From Roseobacter sp. HKCCD6576-2 (GTDB lineage Bacteria; Pseudomonadota; Alphaproteobacteria; Rhodobacterales; Rhodobacteraceae): a stretch of 64,000 nucleotides of DNA. The stretch spans positions 1,364,001 through 1,428,000 of the forward strand of contig NZ_WVNW01000001.1 in the NCBI RefSeq assembly GCF_013179285.1, in the 5' to 3' direction. How positions within the stretch are numbered: the stretch's first letter is position 1; every line of letters begins with the position of its first letter. This document shows positions 18,859 to 28,187 of this stretch, piece by piece. The notes beneath the pieces are model-generated. The model did no database searches and was not told the origin of the DNA. It worked only from the letters and a program-made list of their open reading frames with translations. The position numbers were made by a program, and so were the translations under genes.

Positions 18859-20109
18859 ATGACATTCACTAGAAAACTGCCGCTCTCGGCAGCTGCGGTG
18901 GCCCTGTCGGTCACAGCCGTGGCGGCGCAAGAGGTTGAGGTGCTGCACTGGTGGACCTCAGGCGGCGAAGCGGCGGCGCTGAACGTGCTGAAAGGGGATC
19001 TGGAAGGCCAGGGCATCGGTTGGATGGACATGCCCGTCGCTGGCGGCGGCGGGTCTGACGCGATGACCGTGCTGCGCGCCCGGGTGACGGCTGGCGATCC
19101 GCCGACCGCGGTGCAAATGCTCGGGTTCTCGATTCAGGACTGGGCCGCCGAAGGCGCGCTTGCCAATCTCGACGATTTGGCCGCCGAGCAGAACTGGTCC
19201 GATGTTGTGCCAGAGGCGTTGCAGCGCTTCTCCACCTATGACGGCTCTTGGGTGGCGGCGCCGGTGAACGTGCATTCGACCAACTGGGTCTGGGCCAACA
19301 CCGCGTTGATGGAAGAGCTCGGCATCGAACAGCCCGGAACATGGGATGAGTTCGTCGCCGCAATGCAAGCGGCACAGGATGCAGGTTACACCGCGCTCGC
19401 CCATGGTGGACAAGCCTGGCAGGACGCGACCATCTTCGACTCCATCGTGATGGGCGTCGGCGGGCCGGAGTTCTATCAGGCCGCGATGGTCGATCTGGAT
19501 GCGGACGCCCTTGGCTCCGATCAGATGGTTGAAGCGTTCCAGCGGATGGAAACCCTGCGCGGCTTCGTTGATGACAATTTCTCCGGTCGCGACTGGAACC
19601 TCGCCTCGGCGATGGTTGCCAATGGCGATGCGCTGTTCCAGATCATGGGCGATTGGGCAAAGGGGGAGTTCATCAACGCAGGCCAGACCGCCGGCGTTGA
19701 ATTCCAGTGCTTCCGCGTGCCCGGCACCGAAGGCACCGTGACCTTCAACTCCGACCAATTTGCGATGTTCAACGTCTCCGACGAGACGGCGATGGCCTCG
19801 CAAATGTCCATGGCGTCGTCGGTGATGAGCCCGGAATTCCAGGTGGCGTTCAACACCGTCAAAGGCTCTGTGCCAGCCCGGACCGACATCTCGGATGAGG
19901 CGTTTGATGCTTGCGGCCAGCTTGGTATGGCGCAGCTGGCAGAAGCGGCCGAGAACGGGACTCTGTTTGGCTCCATGGCCCATGGCCACGCCAACAATCC
20001 GTCGGTGCAGAACGCGATGTATGACGTGATCACCGCGCATTTCAACGGCGAGTATGATGCAGCCACCGCGGCCGAGGAAATGGTCACCGCCGTTTCGATC
20101 GCACAGTAA
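18859..20109 (+). CDS. Sugar ABC transporter substrate-binding protein, GtsA-like
   Basis: Periplasmic sugar receptor, 416 residues. Signal peptide at 1-23 (cleavage near VAA-QEV). The mature start, [19 protein letters not shown], and the [16 protein letters not shown] segment closely resemble the GtsA glucose-binding family. ATG 18859 follows AGGGAGGA. First gene of the transporter operon behind the LacI operator. A monosaccharide such as glucose is likely; exact specificity is unproven. Confidence 0.9.
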   Translation: MTFTRKLPLSAAAVALSVTAVAAQEVEVLHWWTSGGEAAALNVLKGDLEGQGIGWMDMPVAGGGGSDAMTVLRARVTAGDPPTAVQMLGFSIQDWAAEGALANLDDLAAEQNWSDVVPEALQRFSTYDGSWVAAPVNVHSTNWVWANTALMEELGIEQPGTWDEFVAAMQAAQDAGYTALAHGGQAWQDATIFDSIVMGVGGPEFYQAAMVDLDADALGSDQMVEAFQRMETLRGFVDDNFSGRDWNLASAMVANGDALFQIMGDWAKGEFINAGQTAGVEFQCFRVPGTEGTVTFNSDQFAMFNVSDETAMASQMSMASSVMSPEFQVAFNTVKGSVPARTDISDEAFDACGQLGMAQLAEAAENGTLFGSMAHGHANNPSVQNAMYDVITAHFNGEYDAATAAEEMVTAVSIAQ

Positions 20110-20127
20110 GCGATTGATCTGATCACC

Positions 20128-20163
20128 GTCCGGGCCGGGGTGCCCCGCCACCTCGGCCCGGAC
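20128..20163 (+). promoter_or_regulatory. Stem-loop between sugar-binding protein and permease genes
   Basis: Perfect 10-bp inverted repeat (20128-20137 with 20154-20163, GTCCGGGCCG/CGGCCCGGAC) around a 16-base loop in the 94-base gap. No U-tract follows. It probably stabilises the binding-protein message or limits read-through into the permease genes. Confidence 0.55.
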
Positions 20164-20203
20164 TTCCGAACGTATCTGCCAGAACCATTAGGGAGGGATC
20201 GCC

Positions 20204-21097
20204 ATGGCCGCCAACGCGCCCACGGATCTGCGCACGCGCATCCAAGTCTGGCTGCCCAAGCTTGTCTTGGCGCCGTCCTTCGCGATGGTCCTGATCTTTG
20301 TCTACGGGTTTATCCTATTCACCCTCTATCTGAGCTTTACCGGCAGCCGCATGTTGCCGAGCTATGACTGGGTGGGCCTGCAGAACTATCAGAACCTGTT
20401 CCGGATTCGCGAATGGGACACCGCGATCACCAATCTGGCGATTTTCGCCTCGCTCTACATCATCATTTGTACGCTGATCGGCCTCTTCCTCGCGATCTTC
20501 CTCGATCAGAAAATCCGGGGTGAGGGGGTGCTGCGCCCGATCTTCCTTTACCCGATGGCGCTCAGTTTCATCGTGACCGGCACCGCTTGGAAGTGGTTTC
20601 TCGACCCCGGCATCGGGATCGAAGCGACGATGCATCTCTGGGGCTGGGAGAGTTTCGAGTTTGACTGGATCAAAGACCGGGAGATGGCGATCTATACCGT
20701 CGTCATTGCGGCGGTCTGGCAAACCAGCGGCTTTGTCATGGCGATGTTCCTGGCGGGCCTGCGCGGTATCGACACCGAGATATTGAAGGCGGCGCAGATG
20801 GACGGTGCGTCGAACTGGAACCTCTATCGCCGGGTCATCATCCCGCAGCTCCGGCCCGCTTTCCTAAGTGCATTTGTGATCCTCAGCCACCTGGCCATCA
20901 AATCCTATGACTTGGTCATTGCGCTGACCGGTGGCGGTCCCGGTAACGCGACCGCTGTGCCGGCGACCTTCATGTATTCCTATACCTTCACCCGGAACCA
21001 AATGGGGATCGGCGCCTCCTCGGCCGTGATCATGTTGATGACCATCGCCGCGATCATGGTGCCCTATCTCTATGCCGAACTCAGGGAGAAGAAGTGA
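20204..21097 (+). CDS. Sugar ABC transporter permease (MalF type)
   Basis: Inner-membrane permease, 297 residues with six predicted helices. The EAA loop that docks the ATPase is visible as EILKAAQMDGASNWNLYRRVIIP (about residues 195-217). ATG 20204 follows GGGAGGG. It overlaps the next permease start. Confidence 0.92.
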   Translation: MAANAPTDLRTRIQVWLPKLVLAPSFAMVLIFVYGFILFTLYLSFTGSRMLPSYDWVGLQNYQNLFRIREWDTAITNLAIFASLYIIICTLIGLFLAIFLDQKIRGEGVLRPIFLYPMALSFIVTGTAWKWFLDPGIGIEATMHLWGWESFEFDWIKDREMAIYTVVIAAVWQTSGFVMAMFLAGLRGIDTEILKAAQMDGASNWNLYRRVIIPQLRPAFLSAFVILSHLAIKSYDLVIALTGGGPGNATAVPATFMYSYTFTRNQMGIGASSAVIMLMTIAAIMVPYLYAELREKK

Positions 21098-21978
21098 TGT
21101 CCATCGCCTCCCAAGACAGTGCCATTCGGATGAGCCGCGCCACGCGCACCTTCATCTATCTTTTCTTGCTGCTCTTCGCGCTTTTCTACCTTCTGCCCTT
21201 CTTCATCATGCTGGTGAACTCGGTCAAACCGCTTAGCGAGATCACCGGTGGCCAGATGATCGCCCTGCCGGAGGTCTGGACGATCCAGCCCTGGCTAGAT
21301 GCCTGGTCCACGGCACAGATCGGTGTCGAACCCACGGGCTTGCGCCCCTATTTCTGGAACTCGATCAGGATGGTCGTGCCGGCGGTGGTGATCTGCACGA
21401 TCATCGGAGCATTGAACGGCTATATCCTAACCAAATGGCGGTTCCGGGGCGATACGTTGGTCTTCGGCTTGATGCTGTTTTCCTGCTTCATCCCGTTTCA
21501 GATCGTGCTGATCCCGATGGCCCGTATCCTTGGTATCCTCGATATCGCGGGCACCACCGCAGGCCTCGTGCTGGTTCATGTGGTCTATGGCATCGGGTTT
21601 TCGACGCTCTATTTCCGCAACTACTACGCCGCCTTCCCGACCGAACTGGTGCGGGCGGCGCAGATTGACGGGGCCGGGTTTTTTCAGATCTTCTGGCGCA
21701 TTCTGATCCCGTCATCGGGACCGATCACAGTTGTTTGCGTGATCTGGTTGTTCACCAATATCTGGAACGATTTCCTCTTCGGCGCCTCCTTCGCAAGTGG
21801 TGGCGGTGCGCCGATGACCGTGGCGCTGAACAACCTCGTAAACTCGTCGACCGGTGTGCGCGAATACAATGTCCATTTCGCCGGCGCGATCATGGCCGCC
21901 GGGCCCACCTTGCTCGTCTATATCGTTGCGGGTCGATATTTCGTACGCGGTCTCATGGCCGGCTCAGTCAAAGGATAG
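21097..21978 (+). CDS. Sugar ABC transporter permease (MalG type)
   Basis: Second permease subunit, 293 residues, six helices, with EAA loop ELVRAAQIDGAGFFQIFWRILIP. ATG 21097 overlaps the previous stop in TGATG and follows AGGGAGAAG; a GTG 3 bases upstream is less likely. It completes the membrane channel with the preceding gene. Confidence 0.92.
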   Translation: MSIASQDSAIRMSRATRTFIYLFLLLFALFYLLPFFIMLVNSVKPLSEITGGQMIALPEVWTIQPWLDAWSTAQIGVEPTGLRPYFWNSIRMVVPAVVICTIIGALNGYILTKWRFRGDTLVFGLMLFSCFIPFQIVLIPMARILGILDIAGTTAGLVLVHVVYGIGFSTLYFRNYYAAFPTELVRAAQIDGAGFFQIFWRILIPSSGPITVVCVIWLFTNIWNDFLFGASFASGGGAPMTVALNNLVNSSTGVREYNVHFAGAIMAAGPTLLVYIVAGRYFVRGLMAGSVKG

Positions 21979-21982
21979 ACCC

Positions 21983-23098
21983 ATGGGTTTTCTCGACATC
22001 AACAACGTCACCAAATCCTACGGCGCGGTCGAGGTATTGCACCAAGTCGATATCTCGGTGGAGGAGGGGGAGTTCCTGGTTCTGGTGGGTCCATCCGGCT
22101 GCGGAAAGTCCACGCTGTTGAACATGATCGCGGGGCTTGAGGGGATCACGTCCGGTGAGATCGCGATCAAGGACAAGGTTGTGAATGGCGTCCACCCGTC
22201 CAAACGCAATATCGCGATGGTGTTTCAGTCCTATGCGCTCTACCCGAATATGACGGTTGGCCAGAACATCACCTTTGGCTTGGAAATGCATGGCACGCCG
22301 AAGCCGGAGCGCGAGAAGGCGATGGCCGATGTGGCCAAGCTTTTGCAGATCGAAAACCTGCTCGACCGCAAACCGGGCCAGCTTTCCGGCGGGCAGCGCC
22401 AGCGGGTTGCGATGGGCCGTGCCTTGGTGCGGAACCCGGATGTCTTCCTGTTTGACGAGCCGCTTTCCAATCTCGACGCGAAATTGCGTGTCGATATGCG
22501 GACCGAGATCAAGAAACTGCACCAAAAGCTTGGCACAACAATCGTTTACGTGACCCATGACCAGATCGAGGCGATGACGCTTTCGACCCGGATCGCGGTG
22601 ATGTTCAACGGGTATGTGCAGCAACTTGGCACGCCGAGCGAGATCTATAACTACCCCTCCAATCTGTTTGTGGCGAGCTTCATGGGGTCGCCCTCGATGA
22701 ACCTTCTGCCTGCGACGGTGGTGGACGAAAACGGCGCGCTTCATGCCGAGGTGACCGATGCCGACGGCAAACCGGTCCGCCTGCGGTTCGCCGCAGAGTC
22801 CGCCAATTTGCGCGCCTATTTGGGCAAGGAGATCATCCTTGGTATCCGGCCCGAGGCGATCACCGACCCAGAAGGCGCGGATCGCAAGGCGCTACATGTG
22901 CAAAGCTTCCCAAACACGGTGGGTGTCACGGAACCGGCCGGGGCCGACACATTCGTGACCTCAACCATCTCGGGCAAGGATTGCATCGCGCGGATGCGGG
23001 CCGACGCAAATGTGCATCCCGGCAGCGCATTTGATTTCGCGATCAATATGGACAAGGCTGTGGCGTTCGATCCCAAGACCGAAGATCGGATCGGCTGA
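21983..23098 (+). CDS. Sugar ABC transporter ATPase (UgpC/MsmK type)
   Basis: Cytoplasmic ATPase, 371 residues. Walker A GPSGCGKST, Q-loop FQSYALYP, signature LSGGQRQRVAMGRAL, Walker B VFLFDEPLSNLD, H-loop VTHDQIEAMT. A C-terminal TOBE/MalK-like regulatory domain begins near residue 235. ATG 21983 lies 4 bases after the permease stop; upstream in-frame codons fall inside the permease gene. Confidence 0.93.
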   Translation: MGFLDINNVTKSYGAVEVLHQVDISVEEGEFLVLVGPSGCGKSTLLNMIAGLEGITSGEIAIKDKVVNGVHPSKRNIAMVFQSYALYPNMTVGQNITFGLEMHGTPKPEREKAMADVAKLLQIENLLDRKPGQLSGGQRQRVAMGRALVRNPDVFLFDEPLSNLDAKLRVDMRTEIKKLHQKLGTTIVYVTHDQIEAMTLSTRIAVMFNGYVQQLGTPSEIYNYPSNLFVASFMGSPSMNLLPATVVDENGALHAEVTDADGKPVRLRFAAESANLRAYLGKEIILGIRPEAITDPEGADRKALHVQSFPNTVGVTEPAGADTFVTSTISGKDCIARMRADANVHPGSAFDFAINMDKAVAFDPKTEDRIG

Positions 23099-23142
23099 CC
23101 CATCGGGGCGGCCCGCGTGCCGCCCTTTCTTTTGAGTTGGAA

Positions 23143-23156
23143 TTGGAAGGTTCCAA
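23143..23156. promoter_or_regulatory. LacI-like near-palindrome, TTGGAAGGTTCCAA
   Basis: Two perfect 6-base arms TTGGAA/TTCCAA around GG, 14 bases upstream of the GMC oxidoreductase start at 23171 and after the ATPase stop. Arms match the flanks of the operator at 12657. It may be an internal operator for the oxidoreductase genes; the central GG in place of CG lowers confidence. Confidence 0.4.
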
Positions 23157-23170
23157 ATGCGAGTTGCGAG

Positions 23171-24667
23171 ATGAGCATCGACGTTTTGATCATCGGCTCC
23201 GGCATGGGCGGGGCGACGTTGGCCGCTGCTCTGGCGCCGACCGGGGCGCGCATTGTCATCCTGGAACGGGGTGAGCGATTGAACGACAGTGACGATGCGC
23301 GCGATCCGCAGGCGATATTCGGGAAGGGTGTGTTTCGGCCCGATGAGATATGGCTTGATGGAGCGGGGCAACCGTTCGATCCCGGCAATTACTATTGCGT
23401 TGGTGGCAACAGCAAATTCTACGGGGCGGTCTTGCTGCGCTATCGCGCGGCGGATTTTGCGCCGATTGCCCATCTGGGCGGCACGACGCCTGGCTGGCCC
23501 ATCACCTACGCAGAGCTTGAGCCGTGGTATCAGGCGGCTGAAGAGATGTATCAGGTGCGCGGCGCGCAAGGTGAAGACCCGACCGAGCCGCCGCATTCCG
23601 GGGCTTACCCACATCCGCCGCTGCCCGATGAACCCGAGATTGCCGATCTGCGCGCGCGTCTGATTGGGGTGGGGCTGCACCCTTCTTCTTTGCCACTTGG
23701 CGTGGATTTGCCGAAGTGGTTGGCGCGCGCAGCGACGCCTTGGGACGCATTTCCAGATACAACCGGCGCCAAAATGGACGCGGAGAGCGTCGGGCTGGCC
23801 CAAGCTTTGGCGTTTGAAAACGTGACGGTTGAGACGGGTGTGCATGTTGACAAGCTGCAGGTTGATGGCGCGGGCCGCATTCTTGGCGTTCGGGCGACCG
23901 GACCGACGGGCCAGGTCGAAATAGCCGCTCGATATGTGGCACTGGCCGCTGGTGCCGTAAACACCGCCGCACTTTTGCTGCGGTCCGCGACTGAAGCTTA
24001 CCCGACCGGTCTTGCCAACCGCTCCGATCAGGTCGGGCGGAATTTCATGAACCACAATTGCTCCGCCGCACTGGCGATCCACCCGTTCCGCCGCAACCGC
24101 GCGACCTACCAAAAGACGCTGCAGATCAATGATTTCTATACCAGCGGTGGCGCAGATGGCGCGCCGCTTGGCAATATTCAACTGCTTGGCCGGGTCTCCG
24201 CCCCGATCCTTGCGGCGCAGACGCGATTGCCACGTCCGCTGGCCCGCTGGATCGCGGATCATGCAATTGATTTCTATGTCATGTCGGAGGACCTGCCCGA
24301 TCCGGAGAGCCGCGTGACACTCAAAGGGGATCGGATCGTGCTGGATTGGAAACGCTCCAATTGGGCGACCCATGAAGCCCTGGTTGCTCGCCTGAAACGG
24401 GTGCTGCGCAAAGCTGGCTTCCCGGTGATCCTCTCGCGCCCCTTTGACCGCCGCACGCCGTCGCATCAATGTGGCACCGCCCGGATGGGGCGAGACCCGG
24501 CGCTCAGCGTGGTCGACTCCTTCGGCCGGAGCTTCGATCATCCCAATCTCTTTATCACCGATGCCAGCATTTTGCCGACCTCGGCCGCCGTGAACCCAGC
24601 GCTTACCATCGCCGCCAACGCGTTGCGCAGCGCGGCACATGTCACAGAAACGGAGCTTGCCGCATGA
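23171..24667 (+). CDS. GMC-family FAD oxidoreductase (first of two)
   Basis: FAD-dependent dehydrogenase of sugars, polyols or glycosides, 498 residues. The FAD Rossmann motif IIGSGMGGATLAAAL is at residues 6-20. The C-terminal catalytic region has SHQCGTARMG with the catalytic His and PTSAAVNPALT. ATG 23171 is chosen because the fold starts at once; an in-frame ATG at 23117 would add residues spanning the palindrome. No twin-arginine signal is visible, so it is probably cytoplasmic or membrane-peripheral. Stop overlaps the SDR start. Confidence 0.86.
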   Translation: MSIDVLIIGSGMGGATLAAALAPTGARIVILERGERLNDSDDARDPQAIFGKGVFRPDEIWLDGAGQPFDPGNYYCVGGNSKFYGAVLLRYRAADFAPIAHLGGTTPGWPITYAELEPWYQAAEEMYQVRGAQGEDPTEPPHSGAYPHPPLPDEPEIADLRARLIGVGLHPSSLPLGVDLPKWLARAATPWDAFPDTTGAKMDAESVGLAQALAFENVTVETGVHVDKLQVDGAGRILGVRATGPTGQVEIAARYVALAAGAVNTAALLLRSATEAYPTGLANRSDQVGRNFMNHNCSAALAIHPFRRNRATYQKTLQINDFYTSGGADGAPLGNIQLLGRVSAPILAAQTRLPRPLARWIADHAIDFYVMSEDLPDPESRVTLKGDRIVLDWKRSNWATHEALVARLKRVLRKAGFPVILSRPFDRRTPSHQCGTARMGRDPALSVVDSFGRSFDHPNLFITDASILPTSAAVNPALTIAANALRSAAHVTETELAA

Positions 24668-25416
24668 CCCGCGTCGCGCTGATCACTGGGGGACAACAAG
24701 GGATCGGGTTTGGCATTGCGCAAGCCCTGAAAGAGGCCGGGTTTCGGGTTGCGATTTGCGCGGAGCAACCTGAGGACAGTGCCGCTGTTCAGGATGCCGT
24801 TTCAATGTTGGGCGCTGACTATTATCATCATGATTTGAGCGTGGTAGGAGGTGAAGCTCATCTTCTAGATGCCATTGCTGAACGTCTCGGACCGGTGAGC
24901 TGCTTTGTCTCTAACGCGGGCGTACCGGCCAAGATCCGGGGCGATATGCTCGAGATGACGGTCGAGAGTTTCGATCATGTCATGGCCGTCAATCTGCGCG
25001 GCGGGTTCTTCCTGGCGCAAGAGGTGGCCCGGCGCATGTTGGCCGCCCCAGATGGACCCTATCGGTCGATCCAATTCGTCACCTCGGTCAGTGCCGAAAT
25101 GGTCTCGGTTGAGCGGGCCGAATACTGTATCTCGAAAGCCGCGGCGGCGATGATGGCGCAGCTCTATGCGGCTCGATTGGCCGAGGCGGGGATCGGTGTT
25201 TTCGACCTGCGCCCCGGCATTATCGACACCCCGATGACCGCTGCGGTGAAAGACAAATATGACGCGTCGATTCAGGCCGGTTTGGTCCCGGCGAAACGAT
25301 GGGGCGAGCCCGCCGATATCGGGCGCGCAGTTGCGGCCTTGGCGAGCGGACAATTCGCCTTCGCGACCGGGGCAGTGATCCCGGTCGATGGCGGCTTGTC
25401 GATCCAGCGGTTGTGA
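24664..25416 (+). CDS. Short-chain dehydrogenase/reductase
   Basis: NAD(P)-dependent oxidoreductase, 250 residues. Cofactor motif TGGQQGIGFGIA near residues 8-19, NAG at SNAGVPAK, catalytic Ser in TSVSAEM and YxxxK as YCISK. The C-terminal VIPVDGGLSIQ is typical of 3-ketoacyl-reductase-like SDRs found in sugar clusters. ATGA overlap with the GMC gene means coupled translation and suggests sequential reactions. Confidence 0.92.
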   Translation: MTRVALITGGQQGIGFGIAQALKEAGFRVAICAEQPEDSAAVQDAVSMLGADYYHHDLSVVGGEAHLLDAIAERLGPVSCFVSNAGVPAKIRGDMLEMTVESFDHVMAVNLRGGFFLAQEVARRMLAAPDGPYRSIQFVTSVSAEMVSVERAEYCISKAAAAMMAQLYAARLAEAGIGVFDLRPGIIDTPMTAAVKDKYDASIQAGLVPAKRWGEPADIGRAVAALASGQFAFATGAVIPVDGGLSIQRL

Positions 25417-25423
25417 GGGGAAG

Positions 25424-27010
25424 ATGGCGGAGAGCTACGACATTATCATCGTTGGCGGCGGAAGCGCCGGGTGCGTCCTCGCGGCGCGGCTGTCTGAGGC
25501 CGCTGACCTGAAGGTCTGCCTGCTGGAGGCCGGGGGCCGTGATTGGCACCCGTTTTACAAGATGCCTGCGGGATTCGCCAAAATGACCAAGGGGATTGGT
25601 GCCTGGGGCTGGCAGACCGTGCCGCAGCGGCACATGCAGAACCGTGTGCTCAACTATACGCAAGCTCGGGTGATCGGCGGCGGTTCGACCGTCAATGCAC
25701 AGATCTACACGCGCGGCAATGCGCTCGATTACGATGAGTGGCGGCAGATCGGGTGCGATGGCTGGAGCTACGACGATGTGCTGCCTTACTTCCGCAAGGC
25801 CGAAGACAATGACACCTATAACAACGCCTATCACGGGCAGGGCGGTCCGCTTGGCGTCTCACAACCCCGCGCGCCCTTGCCGATCTGTGATGCGTATTTC
25901 GAAGCGGCGGCTGAACTCGGCATCCCGCGCAATCATGATATGACCGGAGAGACCCAAGATGGGGTTGGATTTTATCAACTTACTCAAAAACATGCGCGCC
26001 GATCTTCAACCTCAGTTGCGTATCTAAAGCCGGCTCTCAATCGGTCCAACTTGACGGTCAAAACCGGTGTTCAAGTGCGCTGGCTCATTGTCGAAAACCA
26101 TCGTGCGGTTGGTGTGGAATTGATGGATGGCGCTCGGGTGATGGCGGAGCAGGAGGTGATCTTGTCTTCCGGCGCGATCGGGTCGCCCCGATTGCTGATG
26201 CTCTCAGGGCTTGGCCCAGCGGATCATCTGCGAGAGGTGGGTGTTGACGTGATCCTCGATCAGCCGGAGATCGGTGCCAATCTACAGGATCACTTGGACC
26301 TCTTCACGATCTCCGAATGCACCGGCGATCATACCTATGACAAATATGCCAAGCCGCATTGGTCCGCGGTTGCGGGGTTGCAATATCTGCTCACCAAGCG
26401 CGGGCCGGTGGCCTCCAGCCTCTTTGAGACGGGGGGATTTTGGTATGCCGAAGAGGGCGCGCGCAGCCCGGATATTCAGTTCCATCTTGGCCTTGGCTCC
26501 GGGATCGAAGCGGGCGTTGCGAAGATGGCGAACCCCGGTGTCACCCTCAACTCGGCTTATCTGCGCCCGCGGTCGCGTGGCACCGTGCGATTGGCCAGTG
26601 CGGACCCGGCGGCCGCGCCCCTCATCGATCCGAATTACTGGGCCGACCCGCATGATCGCGAGATGTCGATTCGGGGGCTGAAACTGGCGCAGGAGATTCT
26701 GCGCCAGGATGCGCTGAAACCCTTCGTGAAGCGGGAGGTGTTGCCTGGCCCGGATGTCCAAAGCGACGCAGAATTCCACAACTTCGCCTGCGCCAATGCC
26801 AAGACCGACCATCACCCGGCGGGGACGTGCCGCATGGGTCCGGATGCTGCGGCGGTGGTCGATACCAGGCTGAAATTCAATGGGATCAGCGGGTTGCGCG
26901 TGGTCGATGCGTCGATCATGCCGCGGCTGATTTCCTCCAATACCAATGCGCCGACCATCATGATCGCGGAGAAAGCCGCCGACATGATCCGCGCCGATCA
27001 TGGGGTGTGA
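25424..27010 (+). CDS. GMC-family FAD oxidoreductase (second, choline-dehydrogenase-like)
   Basis: FAD alcohol dehydrogenase, 528 residues. Motifs: IIVGGGSAGCVLAARL at residues 6-21, GGSTVNAQIYTRG (PROSITE GMC signature region), GAIGSPRLLMLSG, and C-terminal HHPAGTCRMG followed by NTNAPTIM. ATG 25424 follows GAGGGG. It belongs to a different GMC branch from the gene at 23171, so the two are not recent duplicates. Likely oxidises a primary or secondary alcohol released by the cassette. Confidence 0.9.
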   Translation: MAESYDIIIVGGGSAGCVLAARLSEAADLKVCLLEAGGRDWHPFYKMPAGFAKMTKGIGAWGWQTVPQRHMQNRVLNYTQARVIGGGSTVNAQIYTRGNALDYDEWRQIGCDGWSYDDVLPYFRKAEDNDTYNNAYHGQGGPLGVSQPRAPLPICDAYFEAAAELGIPRNHDMTGETQDGVGFYQLTQKHARRSSTSVAYLKPALNRSNLTVKTGVQVRWLIVENHRAVGVELMDGARVMAEQEVILSSGAIGSPRLLMLSGLGPADHLREVGVDVILDQPEIGANLQDHLDLFTISECTGDHTYDKYAKPHWSAVAGLQYLLTKRGPVASSLFETGGFWYAEEGARSPDIQFHLGLGSGIEAGVAKMANPGVTLNSAYLRPRSRGTVRLASADPAAAPLIDPNYWADPHDREMSIRGLKLAQEILRQDALKPFVKREVLPGPDVQSDAEFHNFACANAKTDHHPAGTCRMGPDAAAVVDTRLKFNGISGLRVVDASIMPRLISSNTNAPTIMIAEKAADMIRADHGV

Positions 27011-27014
27011 TCCG

Positions 27015-28181
27015 ATGCTGCTCCCAACCTATTCCGGCACGCTGGAACCCTACAGATTGCAAGGTGATCCGTTAACCCCACGCGCGCCATCGGTGCCTTT
27101 TACCCGCACGGCTTTTGCGGCGGCCCATGTGGTGAGTGATCCCGTGGCCGAACGCGCGCCCTGGCAGGGGCGGCCAGCGGTGGACTGGGACAGCACGTTG
27201 AAATTTCGCCATTATCTATGGGATCAAGGGCTTGGCCTGGCCGAAGCGATGGACACGGCACAGCGCGGGATGGGGGTGGATTGGGCCACCGCCAAAGAGC
27301 TAATCGAGCGCACCATGATCGAGGCGAAGGCGCATCCGCTGACCCCGCGCGTGGCCTGCGGCGCGGGAACCGATAAGGTGCCGCTGGAAGAACTTCGCAC
27401 CGTCGATGCGATTATCGCGGCGTATGAAGAGCAAATGGCGGCGATTGAGGCGGCGGGGGGACAGATCATCTTGATGGCGACCCGCGCGCTTCCGGCGATC
27501 GGGGCAGATACCGAAACCTATGCGCGCGTTTATGGCCATTTGCTTGGCCAAGCAAAGGACCCTGTGATCCTGCACTGGCTCGGCGATATGTTTGATCCGG
27601 CGCTGTCTGGCTATTGGGGCAGTGCTGATGTGGCCGCCGCGTCCGACGCGGTGCTGGCGATCATCAAGGCGCATCAACATAAGGTCGATGGCATAAAGAT
27701 CTCCCTTTTGGATCAGGCGCATGAAGAAGCCTTCCGCGCGCGACTGCCGGAGGGCGTCCGGCTCTACACGGGTGATGATTTCAACTATGCGCCCTTGATC
27801 GAGGGCAACGGGAGCCACCATTCCCACGCTCTTCTTGGTATTTTCGCGGCGATCGCACCGGCTGCGGCGCAAGCGCTTGAAGCGCTCGCGCGTGGTGATC
27901 ATCAAACTTATCACACGCTGTTAACCCCGACCGTTCCGTTGAGCCGGGAAATCTTCAAAGCTCCCACGCAATTCTACAAAGCGGGCATCGCCTTTCTGGC
28001 TTGGCTGAATGGCGCACAGGACCATTTCATTATGCCCGGCGGGTTCCAATCCGCCCGCGAGATTGCCCACTATGCGGAGGTCTTTCGCCTTGCGGATCAG
28101 GCGCGGCTTTTGGCCCGGCCTGATCTGGCGGAGGCGCGGATGCGCGTGTTATTGGGCCTGTATGGGATCGACGGGGGATAG
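27015..28181 (+). CDS. DUF993 protein, dihydrodipicolinate-synthase-like aldolase fold
   Basis: 388 residues, resembling the DUF993 family, which is related to DHDPS/N-acetylneuraminate lyase (beta/alpha)8 aldolases. The candidate Schiff-base Lys is Lys228 in VDGIKISLLD, the same context as the DHDPS lysine. GGQIILMATRALP and a GDDFNYAPLIEGNGSHHSH segment line the predicted barrel. ATG 27015 lies 4 bases after the GMC stop. It may cleave or dehydrate a keto-sugar acid made by the upstream dehydrogenases; this is inference. Confidence 0.75.
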   Translation: MLLPTYSGTLEPYRLQGDPLTPRAPSVPFTRTAFAAAHVVSDPVAERAPWQGRPAVDWDSTLKFRHYLWDQGLGLAEAMDTAQRGMGVDWATAKELIERTMIEAKAHPLTPRVACGAGTDKVPLEELRTVDAIIAAYEEQMAAIEAAGGQIILMATRALPAIGADTETYARVYGHLLGQAKDPVILHWLGDMFDPALSGYWGSADVAAASDAVLAIIKAHQHKVDGIKISLLDQAHEEAFRARLPEGVRLYTGDDFNYAPLIEGNGSHHSHALLGIFAAIAPAAAQALEALARGDHQTYHTLLTPTVPLSREIFKAPTQFYKAGIAFLAWLNGAQDHFIMPGGFQSAREIAHYAEVFRLADQARLLARPDLAEARMRVLLGLYGIDGG

Positions 28182-28187
28182 TCGGGG

